A stretch of 16,061 nucleotides of DNA from JAFDVJ01 sp964487505. GTDB lineage: Bacteria; Acidobacteriota; Blastocatellia; Pyrinomonadales; Pyrinomonadaceae. Position numbers and translations under genes: made by a program. Location: the NCBI GenBank assembly GCA_964487505.1, contig CAZARD010000099.1, positions 1-16,061 of the forward strand. The letters are read 5' to 3'. This document shows positions 1 through 6,573 of this stretch, piece by piece (position 1 is the stretch's first letter; every line of letters starts with the position of its first letter). The notes below the pieces were generated by a model. It was not told where the DNA came from, made no database searches, and saw only the letters and a program-made list of their open reading frames with translations.

Positions 1-42
1 GCTCCTTCCGCCACTAGTCAATCGCACCGAGTACGGCGCACT

Positions 43-445
43 CCCAAATTACGCGATAAGATGACTTAACGGTTTTTCGCCACCGATTGCAGGAATTCTC
101 ACATATTATTCTGTGTTTTGATCGCGAATTTCGTGAAATCCGTGGCAGAATTTTTCAAATGCGTAACTCGGTTGATCCCAAATTAAGCGATAGGATGATT
201 TAACCGCTTTTCGCCACCGATTGCGCGAATTCTCACGTATTATTCGGTGTTTTGTTCGTGGAATTCGTGAAATCGGTGGCAGAATTTTTCAAATGCGTAA
301 CTCGGTTGATCCCAAATTAAGCGATAGGATGATTTAACCGCTTTTCGCCACCGATTGCACGAATTCTCACGTATTATTCGGTGTTTTTGTTCGTGGGTTT
401 CGTGAAATCGGTGGCAGAATTTTTCAAATGCGTAACTCGGTTGAT
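43..445 (+). repeat. Three tandem copies of a 134-bp palindromic element
   Basis: Three direct copies lie at 43-176, 177-310 and 311-445 (periods 134, 134 and 135), each beginning CCCAAATTA and ending GCGTAACTCGGTTGAT. Inside each copy the left arm (GCCACCGATTGCACGAATTC type) is complementary to the right arm (GAATTCGTGAAATCGGTGGC type), with a loop of about 20 nt, so each unit can fold into a long hairpin. The outer ends TTACGC/GCGTAA are also inverted in copy 1. Related single copies occur at 9174 and 13777 in the same orientation. The last unit ends 22 bp before the msrB start. The family name is not known to me. Confidence 0.93.
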
Positions 446-467
446 TCCGAAACGAGGAGAAATGAAA

Positions 468-911
468 ATGGAACAAGAAGATGAAAAGACCGTCTCGGCG
501 TCGGGCCATGACATCACAAGGCTGAGCGCGGATGAGATCGCGCGGCTTGCGGCCGATCTCGATCCCGAGGCCTACCGAGTCCTGATCGACCACGGCACCG
601 AGCCGGCGTTCTGCGGAAACCTTACCGATAACAAGGAAAACGGGGTCTACAAATGCAGGCTTTGCGGACTGCCGCTTTTCCGTTCAAGCGACAAGTTCAA
701 TTCCGGAACGGGCTGGGCTTCGTTCTACGCACCGTTCGACAAGGATCATCTGACTTATTACCGCGACACGAAATTCGGAATGGTGCGGACCGAGATCCGC
801 TGCGCCCGCTGCGACGGCCATCAGGGCCACGTTTTCCCCGACGGCCCGCCTCCGACCGGATACCGGTACTGCCTCAACTCGGCTTCGCTCATTTTTGAAA
901 AGGAAGCCTGA
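468..911 (+). CDS. msrB: Peptide-methionine (R)-S-oxide reductase MsrB
   Basis: Reduces methionine-R-sulfoxide in damaged proteins, normally recycled by thioredoxin. The 147-residue product is a single complete MsrB domain of usual length. Two CxxC pairs (C63/C66 in YKCRLCG, C112/C115 in CARCDG) form the structural zinc site. SGTGWASF (residues 79-86) and GHVFPDG are family motifs, and RYCLNS holds the catalytic Cys135. Cys49 in the segment before the first CxxC is an extra cysteine whose role is unclear. No signal peptide is visible, so it is probably cytoplasmic. I chose the ATG at 468 because AGGAG (455-459) is 8 nt upstream; an ATG at 462 is too close to it. The open frame extends back to 381, but that part is translated repeat DNA. 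The gene stands alone, and any promoter must lie in or before the repeat array. Confidence 0.95.
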   Translation: MEQEDEKTVSASGHDITRLSADEIARLAADLDPEAYRVLIDHGTEPAFCGNLTDNKENGVYKCRLCGLPLFRSSDKFNSGTGWASFYAPFDKDHLTYYRDTKFGMVRTEIRCARCDGHQGHVFPDGPPPTGYRYCLNSASLIFEKEA

Positions 912-1110
912 CGAACGGAAAAGGAGACGCCGATTCAAAATCAATGCCGTTCTAGAAGTTTGATGGCTGCATCTTGAAGCCCTGACCTCAGCGCCTGCCA
1001 ATTTCCGAGGGGCGGCGTTTTCGAAACGAACCTCCCGATTTCCCGCGGCGCGTCCGATCGATACGACAAGACCCCGTCAGCGTTCGGAGCACGCGTCGTG
1101 TCGGCAGCAC

Positions 1111-1150
1111 CGGGCGAAAGCGCAACCGAGCCTGGTGCGGGCTTTCGTTT
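1111..1150 (+). terminator. Possible weak intrinsic terminator after msrB
   Basis: CGAAAGC at 1115-1121 pairs with GCTTTCG at 1141-1147, and the stem extends inward imperfectly (GCAACC with GGTGCG). Only a short T-rich tail (TTT) follows. It lies 200 bp after the msrB stop, so its role as terminator is uncertain. Confidence 0.35.
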
Positions 1151-1165
1151 ACGATCGAAGAGCGG

Positions 1166-1211
1166 TGCAACGCGCGTCTCCCGCCCAATCGGACCGGAGA
1201 CGCGTGATGCA
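1166..1211. repeat. Inverted repeat (hairpin) in intergenic DNA
   Basis: CGCGTCTCC (1173-1181) is the reverse complement of GGAGACGCG (1196-1204), with outer TGCA on both sides and a 14-nt loop. There is no T-tract on either strand, so it is not an obvious terminator. Function unknown. Confidence 0.5.
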
Positions 1212-1394
1212 CAAGCTCCGGCCAGAACCGGGTCCGAAACGTTCCGCTCCGCTCCACGAAGTGTTATCGATGCGTCGCGCGCGCCGCGCGCTCAGAGAGC
1301 CGTAATCCGATCGTCGGGCTGTAAGCCGCTGTCTCGTTCGCATTGCGTAACGATCTCCAGCGTTCAGGACGGGATTGATCCGATTTCCTTCCGA

Positions 1395-2744
1395 TCACGG
1401 CCTCGTACGGTCTTTGAACTGCTCGAAAAGTTCCGTATGCCGGCTTGTCAGAGGAATCAGGCGGCCGTTGATGAACAGGTACCTGACGTTGGTCCGGGCC
1501 TCGAGCAGGTCGCCGTCGGTGACGACGAGGTTTGCGACCTTGCCCGTTTCGATCGAACCGAAGCGGTCGGCGATCCCGAGGATCTGCGCCGGATAGAGTG
1601 TCACCGACCGGACGGCCTCGTCTTTCGCCAATCCATAGGCGCCGGCGATCCCAGCCTGATACGGCAGCTCACGGACGTTGCCTCCGTCTTCGCCGGTCGA
1701 GATCGCGAACTGGATCCCGGCCGCGGCCATCTTCGACGGCGCTTCCCAAAGATAGTCGTAGGCGTCGTCGTCACGGACCGGAAGGCTGTAGATGTTGGTG
1801 AATACGACCGCGATCTTGTTCTTCTTGAGACCTTCAGCGGCTTTCCACGCTTCCTGCCCGCCCATGATGATGCCCTTCGTCTTTGTTTCCTCGACGAACT
1901 TGATGACCGCCCGGATGTCCCGGTCGCGTTCGGCCGTGAATATGATCGGCTTTTCGCCGCGAACGTAAGGGATCATCGCCTCCATCTTGAGATCTGTCGG
2001 GGCCGACGGCAATGTCGCGTCCTTCGAAACCGCCTCGCGCGAACGCGCGTAACTCTCGGCGTCGCGGAAGAGTTTCTTTAGGTCCTCGAGCCGCTGGTCG
2101 CGGCGGCGTACGGCTTCCGCGAAATCGATTTGCGCCTGGCCGAATCCGCCGAATGTTGTGACGCGCGGAAAATTGATGACGAGCCCGAATGTCGGAACGA
2201 CCGCCATATCGTCCTGTGTCGCGCCCCAAAGATTGATGACCGCCGCCTGTCCTGCGACGAGGCCGCCGGAAGGCATCGAGAGTACCGTCGTCACGCCGTT
2301 GACTCGGGTGACGTTGATGTGCGAACTGTGCGGATTGATCCCGATGATCGCCTTCGCGTTCGAGTTGATGTCGCCGACCTCGGCGACGTCGACCGTCGCT
2401 TGGCCGCCGAGCGGAACTTCCGCGAGCCCCATATTCGTGCCCGCGTCGATCATTCCCGGATAGACCGTAAGACCTTTGCCGTCAATGCGTTCCGCGCCCG
2501 ACGGGATGTTCGACCCGGAGCCGACGGCGGCGATCTTTCCGTTCTGGATTACGACCGTTCCGTTTTCGATCACCGAACCCGAGACGGTCACGATCCGCGC
2601 CCCCGTGATCGCGAACGTTCCGGCCTTGCCGAGCACGTTCTGCTGCGAACCGTCCGATTGCCCGATTCCCTGAACCGCGGTCAGCGCAAAAGCCGCAACC
2701 ACCGAAAAAATCCGAAATCCCAAATCCCATCTCCGAAATCTCAT
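1395..2744 (-). CDS. Exported amidohydrolase-fold protein lacking metal ligands (third gene of operon)
   Basis: The 449-residue protein resembles imidazolonepropionase-like amidohydrolases (COG1228 style). It has an N-terminal hydrophobic signal segment (about residues 11-29), the composite beta-domain start (ITGARIVTVSG, IQNGKIAAVG), a TIM-barrel, and the family C-terminal pattern (PAQILGIADRFGSIETGKVANLVV). The canonical PGxIDAHxH is here PGMIDAGTN (residues 97-104), so both histidines are missing. The beta-5 histidine region reads IIFTAERD, and the usual beta-8 GTDA-type motif reads STGEDGG. Hydrolase activity is therefore doubtful. The ATG overlaps the upstream gene's stop (ATGA), with GGAGGA 6 nt before it, so translation is probably coupled. 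The first dozen codons are made of a short A-rich DNA repeat. Confidence 0.85.
   Translation of the reverse strand: MRFRRWDLGFRIFSVVAAFALTAVQGIGQSDGSQQNVLGKAGTFAITGARIVTVSGSVIENGTVVIQNGKIAAVGSGSNIPSGAERIDGKGLTVYPGMIDAGTNMGLAEVPLGGQATVDVAEVGDINSNAKAIIGINPHSSHINVTRVNGVTTVLSMPSGGLVAGQAAVINLWGATQDDMAVVPTFGLVINFPRVTTFGGFGQAQIDFAEAVRRRDQRLEDLKKLFRDAESYARSREAVSKDATLPSAPTDLKMEAMIPYVRGEKPIIFTAERDRDIRAVIKFVEETKTKGIIMGGQEAWKAAEGLKKNKIAVVFTNIYSLPVRDDDAYDYLWEAPSKMAAAGIQFAISTGEDGGNVRELPYQAGIAGAYGLAKDEAVRSVTLYPAQILGIADRFGSIETGKVANLVVTDGDLLEARTNVRYLFINGRLIPLTSRHTELFEQFKDRTRP
2703..2741. repeat. Short TCCGAAA/TCCCAAA-type repeat at the start of the third amidohydrolase gene
   Basis: The + strand shows successive variants of an A-rich heptamer (ATCCGAAATCCCAAATCCCAT, in two overlapping steps, then CTCCGAAATCTCAT). 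On the minus strand it encodes the n-region RFRRWDLGFRIF of the signal peptide. It resembles the repeat inserted in mutS2 at 7586-7619. Confidence 0.55.
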
Positions 2745-4141
2745 TTATTGTCCTCCCCGTCGGCGCAAGCGTCGTCGTGATCGGCCTGGCGGCGTTCCGA
2801 CGGAATGCGCGGTTGCGTCGTAGCTGCACCCAAAGGCTTGTTGACGTCGAGTTTTTCGAGTTCCTGGCGCTCCTTTTCCAGAGTGGCGCGGTTCGCGATG
2901 TCCTTCGAGCGGTCGAAATACACCGCGCCCTCGATGAACGTCATCTCCGGCCGCGAATAAACGCTGAACGGATGCGCGTTCCAGATAACGAGATCGGCGT
3001 CCTTACCGACCTCGATCGAGCCGGTCCGCTTGTCGATCCCGAGTTGCTTCGCCGGGTTCAGCGTGATCATCTTGAGCGCTTCCTCCTCAGGCACGCCGCC
3101 GTATTTCATCACTTTCGCGGCGTCGATGTTCAGCCGGCGCATACGCTCGTCGGAATCCGAATTGATCGAAACGACGACTCCGGCCTTCCAGAGGATGTAC
3201 GCGTTGTACGGGATCGTGTCGTACGCCTCCCATTTGTACGACCAATAATCGGTGAAGATCGACACTCCGGTTCCGCGCTTCGCGATTTCCGGCGCGATCT
3301 TGTAGGCTTCGAGTCCGTGCTGCAGCGTCGCGACGCGAAATCCGAACTCGTCGGCGATCTTGAGCAGGTTGAGATGCTCGTCCGAACGGTAGCCGTGCGC
3401 GTGCACGAGCCGTTTGCCTTCGAGGATCTCGACGATCGGTTCGAGTTCGAGATCCTTGCGCGGCTGCGTGCGGGTCTTCCCGGCGCGGAAATCTTCCCAG
3501 GCCTTCTTGTAGTCGCGGGCCCGGACGAACGCGTCGCGGATGACCTCCATCACGCCCATGCGCGTCCGCGGGTATCGCGGCGACTGGCCGGGGAGCAGCT
3601 GGACGTGCGTACGTTTCGGATTCTCGCCGAGCGCGAACTTGATCCCGAGCGGCGCGTCCGTGACCGGAAAGTCTTCGACCGGATGGCCCCATTTGAACTT
3701 CACGACGATGTTTTGACCGCCGATCGCATTCGCCGAACCGTGCAGCAGATTGGCCGTCGTGACCCCGCCCGCCAGCGCGCGGTAGATCGCGATGTCGGTC
3801 GGGTTCAGCACGTCGCGGACGTTCGTCATTGACGTCACCGAGAACGCGCCTTCATTGATCGCGTCGAGCATCGAATGCGAATGCGCGTCGATGATCCCCG
3901 GCGACACGAATTTGCCCGTCGCGTCGATGACCTGCGCGTTCGCGCCGGCCTTCAGGTTCTTGCCGATCTTCGCGATCTTCCCGTTCTGGATAAGAATGTC
4001 CGAACCTTCGAGCGTTCCTTTGGCGGCCGTCAGGATCGTCGCGTTGCGAATCAGGACCTCGGAGGAGGCCTGCGCCGGAAGCGGCCGCGGCGCGACCAGC
4101 CCGATCGAAAGAAGTAGTAAGAATACGATTGCTTTTCTCAT
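2741..4141 (-). CDS. Exported metal-dependent amidohydrolase (middle gene of operon)
   Basis: The 466-residue protein is an amidohydrolase-superfamily enzyme of the imidazolonepropionase-like type; its substrate cannot be told from sequence. An N-terminal signal peptide (hydrophobic residues 4-17, then LPAQA) places it in the periplasm. Metal-site motifs look intact: SPGIIDAHSH (H87, H89), VHAH (H247, H249), LQHG (H275) and INSDSDE with D329 as the likely beta-8 aspartate. The C-terminal ADLVIWNAHPFS segment matches the family. The last 40 residues are charged and look disordered. It starts 22 nt after the preceding gene's stop and overlaps the next gene by 4 nt, so the three genes form one leftward operon. 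It is the only one of the three with a normal catalytic centre, which suggests it supplies the activity of any joint complex. Confidence 0.9.
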   Translation of the reverse strand: MRKAIVFLLLLSIGLVAPRPLPAQASSEVLIRNATILTAAKGTLEGSDILIQNGKIAKIGKNLKAGANAQVIDATGKFVSPGIIDAHSHSMLDAINEGAFSVTSMTNVRDVLNPTDIAIYRALAGGVTTANLLHGSANAIGGQNIVVKFKWGHPVEDFPVTDAPLGIKFALGENPKRTHVQLLPGQSPRYPRTRMGVMEVIRDAFVRARDYKKAWEDFRAGKTRTQPRKDLELEPIVEILEGKRLVHAHGYRSDEHLNLLKIADEFGFRVATLQHGLEAYKIAPEIAKRGTGVSIFTDYWSYKWEAYDTIPYNAYILWKAGVVVSINSDSDERMRRLNIDAAKVMKYGGVPEEEALKMITLNPAKQLGIDKRTGSIEVGKDADLVIWNAHPFSVYSRPEMTFIEGAVYFDRSKDIANRATLEKERQELEKLDVNKPLGAATTQPRIPSERRQADHDDACADGEDNK

Positions 4142-4163
4142 ATGAGATCAATCCTCGGGATCA

Positions 4164-5825
4164 TCACGGAACCTTCGTTCCGGAAAAAGGTATCGCGCCC
4201 TGCGGCGAGTTGATCGTGCCGCTGATCTGGTCGCCGTTGATCTTGCCGGAGACCGTGATGTCGAACGACGCTCCGCCGAATGCGACCGTCGACGAAAAAC
4301 TCATCCCGTCGGCGGAGATCTTGCCGTCACGGACCGGCGACGTTCCCGTCGCGTCGGTCTGCATCGTGCCGGTGAAGTTCGGGCCCTGCTGGCTCAGCGT
4401 CAGCGTGCCGCCGATCGCCTGGTCCGGGATCGCGATCGTTATCTTCCACGTTCCTCCAACGAACGTGAAGGTCGGCGGGTTATTCGAGACCGCCGTCTGA
4501 CCGACCGGCGGGCGCGGCCGTTCCTTCTGCTCGAACAACCGCCCGTCGACGAACACGTGGGTCACGACGCGGTCCTTCGAGAGAATGTCGCCGCGCGTCA
4601 CGGTCAGGTTCGCGATCTTTCCGGCCTCGACGCTGCCGAGGCGGTCATCGACACCGAGAATCTCGGCCGCCGATAGCGTCATCGCCCGGACCGCCGCGTC
4701 CCTCGGCAAACCGTTCTCTGTCGCCTTCAGCGCATTGGCGAAGAAGTCGGCCGGCGACGCGCCGCCCGACTGAAACGCGAAACGAACCCCTTTCTGAAGC
4801 AGCGCGCCCGGACCTTTCGGCGCGTCGGCGCGCAGACGGAGCGTCTCGAGATTCTCGGGGTCGGCATCGGGCGAGGCCGCCGTCGTGCGTTTCGGGAAGT
4901 TGAGCGACAACAGCACCGGGACGTTCTGCGCCTTAAGCCGGTCCGCCGCCCTCCAGGCCTCGATACCGCCGCCGATGATCGCCTTCAATCCAAGTTCCTT
5001 TGCCAGCCCCAACGCGCGGATGATCTCGATCTCTGAATTCGCGTTGAACACGATCGGCATCGTGCCGTTGACGACCGGAAAGAGCGCCTCGAGCGAGCGG
5101 TCGTTCTCAGGCCGACGCATTCCCCGCGGGTTGGCTGCGTAAGACCGCTGAAGTTCCTGAAGGCGCTTTGCGTCAAGAAGCATCTGGCGGAACGACGAAA
5201 AGGTCCCCATCAGCGACGAAGGGTACACCGTACCGAGGGTCCGAAACGTGAAATGCTGCGCGAAACCGTCCTTGACGACCATTCCCGAAACCGTGTCGCC
5301 CGCAAGATTGATGACCGCCGAGCGACCGTTGAAAACGCCGTCGCGGCCGACGGTCAGCGCGGTCGTGAAACCGGCATTCCGAACGCTTTCGAACTGCGCG
5401 TCGCCGCCGCGGAGCTCGTCAACAACGTCCTTTTCGGGCTGCATTCCGTTCGGATAATTCGAATTTGTCGTCGGCGCGGTCTGTTGCGCGGCCTGCGGGC
5501 CTCCGCCCTGTCCCGGTCCGCGTTGCTGCGGTGCCGCGGCGGCGGCAACCCCGAGATTCGAGAGGGCGTCGAAGATCCCCGGATAGACCGTCAGACCGGA
5601 CGCATCGATGACGCGCGCGTCGCCCGGGACCTTCGCCGAGGCACCGACCGCCTCGATTATCCCGTCACGGATGACGATCGTCCCCTTCTCGATCGGCGCT
5701 CCGGAAACGGTAACGATCCGCGCGTTGGTCAGCGCGATCGTTTCCCCTCGCGCCTGCGCGAGGGAGATGATCGAAGAGATAAACGACAGCGCCACGAGGG
5801 CGACGACGTAAGTTCTTTTTCTCAT
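4164..5825 (-). CDS. Exported amidohydrolase-fold protein with C-terminal beta domain, no HxH (first gene of operon)
   Basis: The product has 553 residues. Residues 5-27 form a signal peptide. Residues about 28-435 follow the amidohydrolase plan (ALTNARIVTVSG, LTVYPGIFDA, AAEILGVDDRLGSVEAGKIA). Where the family has DAHxH this protein has DALSN (residues 86-90), followed by an Ala/Gln/Gly/Pro-rich insert at 93-128. The beta-5 and beta-8 ligands are also not recognisable (IVFNANSE, FAFQSGGAS). After a PRPPVG linker, residues about 450-553 form a separate Gly/Thr-rich beta-type domain (GGTWKITIAI, GTLTLSQQG, GTMQTDATG, GKINGDQISGTI). I recognise its style from exported proteins of Acidobacteria but cannot name it. 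No clear ribosome binding site is seen before the ATG. It heads the leftward three-gene operon. Confidence 0.85.
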   Translation of the reverse strand: MRKRTYVVALVALSFISSIISLAQARGETIALTNARIVTVSGAPIEKGTIVIRDGIIEAVGASAKVPGDARVIDASGLTVYPGIFDALSNLGVAAAAAPQQRGPGQGGGPQAAQQTAPTTNSNYPNGMQPEKDVVDELRGGDAQFESVRNAGFTTALTVGRDGVFNGRSAVINLAGDTVSGMVVKDGFAQHFTFRTLGTVYPSSLMGTFSSFRQMLLDAKRLQELQRSYAANPRGMRRPENDRSLEALFPVVNGTMPIVFNANSEIEIIRALGLAKELGLKAIIGGGIEAWRAADRLKAQNVPVLLSLNFPKRTTAASPDADPENLETLRLRADAPKGPGALLQKGVRFAFQSGGASPADFFANALKATENGLPRDAAVRAMTLSAAEILGVDDRLGSVEAGKIANLTVTRGDILSKDRVVTHVFVDGRLFEQKERPRPPVGQTAVSNNPPTFTFVGGTWKITIAIPDQAIGGTLTLSQQGPNFTGTMQTDATGTSPVRDGKISADGMSFSSTVAFGGASFDITVSGKINGDQISGTINSPQGAIPFSGTKVP

Positions 5826-5977
5826 AATGTTTATCGGATGGCGAAAGGCGCCTTGACCGGAATCCGATCGCCGCGGAGCCTTTCAATAGAACTTCTAACC
5901 GATTGGTTTTGCTTTTACGGAAAGATAATTTAATTTGTTTCAGACCGCAATCCGTTTTTTTTCGATACATTTTTCAA
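5826..5977. promoter_or_regulatory. Divergent AT-rich intergenic region, probable promoters
   Basis: This 152-bp region lies between the leftward amidohydrolase operon and the rightward DCC gene and is much richer in A/T than its surroundings. On the + strand TTGGTT (5903-5908) and GATAAT (5924-5929) are 15 bp apart, a weak sigma70-like pair for the DCC gene. The leftward promoter cannot be placed with confidence. Confidence 0.4.
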
Positions 5978-6394
5978 ATGCTGAAGGAATCTCCGATTCA
6001 CGAAACGAGCTCGCTCATACTCTTCGACGGGGTCTGCAATTTCTGCAACAGCTCGGTCAATTTCATCATCGCCCGCGACCGAAACGATCGATTCCGGTTC
6101 GCGCCGCTGCAGTCCGAGTTCGGCAGGTCCGTGATCGAAAGATATGGCCTTTCGGCGATAGACTCGATCATTCTCATCGAGGACGGACAGGCGCATACGC
6201 ATTCAACGGCCGCGCTCCGCATCGCCCGCCGCCTCGGATTTCCCTGGAGCCTCGCCTATGCGGCGATCGTCATCCCCCGACTTCTCCGCGACTTCTTTTA
6301 CCGCGCTTTTGCCGCGAACCGTTACCGTCTTTTCGGCAAGAAGGACGAATGCATGCTCCCGACACCGGAGATCCGGGCAAAGTTTCTCGGCTGA
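5978..6394 (+). CDS. DCC-family (DUF393/YuxK-type) thiol-disulfide oxidoreductase-like protein
   Basis: The 138-residue protein opens its domain with LILFDGVCNFCN, the DxxCxxC signature that names the family (C20 and C23), in a thioredoxin-like fold. It continues with FRFAPLQSEFG, SIILIEDG and the C-terminal RDFFYRAFAANRYRLFGKKDEC, all typical. The biochemical role of the family is poorly defined; a redox function is inferred from the CxxC. I chose the ATG at 5978 because the upstream in-frame residues (from 5903) are AT-rich junk and the family starts just before the FDGVC strand. No ribosome binding site is visible. The bases around this start (ATTTTTCAAATGC) are identical to 13 nt of the dispersed 134-bp repeat. 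It is divergent from the amidohydrolase operon and 179 bp before mutS2. Confidence 0.88.
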   Translation: MLKESPIHETSSLILFDGVCNFCNSSVNFIIARDRNDRFRFAPLQSEFGRSVIERYGLSAIDSIILIEDGQAHTHSTAALRIARRLGFPWSLAYAAIVIPRLLRDFFYRAFAANRYRLFGKKDECMLPTPEIRAKFLG

Positions 6395-6485
6395 GCCACG
6401 TTCGGCCGCGAGCGGGTTCGAAGATACGCCCCGGTCCAACGACCGCGGACCGCATGAATCCCGTCTTCCGGGATGTCCGAAAATT

Positions 6486-6514
6486 TTCCCTATCGACCGA
6501 ACTGGGTTAAAATC
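6486..6514 (+). promoter_or_regulatory. Candidate promoter for mutS2
   Basis: TTTCCC (6486-6491) and TAAAAT (6509-6514) are separated by 17 bp, 59 bp before the mutS2 ATG. The -10 box is good and the -35 box is weak. It fits a sigma70-type promoter but is untested. Confidence 0.4.
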
Positions 6515-6573
6515 ACAGAAATCCATCGACCGCGCCGCCGAGCGGTTTTGCGCGAACGCCCATTCGATTTGTT

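Larger units (their letters stand above)
912..1394. other. Gene-free stretch with GC-rich inverted repeats
   Basis: No convincing protein is seen in 480 bp between msrB and the convergent amidohydrolase operon. Open frames here are arginine/serine-rich shadows. The stretch holds two clear inverted repeats (1111-1147 and 1166-1211) and a GC-alternating run near 1276-1293. It may be a convergent terminator region or hold a structured RNA; nothing more can be supported. Confidence 0.6.

Noticed and set aside
43..445. CRISPR array
   Set aside because: Repeats are contiguous 134-bp units without spacers and are internally palindromic.
381..467. N-terminal extension of msrB (FLFVGFVKSVAEFFK)
   Set aside because: It is encoded by repeat copy 3; the ribosome binding site and family length place the start at 468.
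240..593. 117-residue minus-strand open frame with an internally repeated peptide
   Set aside because: It is a translation of two repeat units plus the antisense of msrB; the peptide repetition comes from the DNA repeat.
1098..2081. 327-residue plus-strand open frame opposite the third amidohydrolase
   Set aside because: Arg-rich shadow; the minus strand carries the recognisable family motifs.
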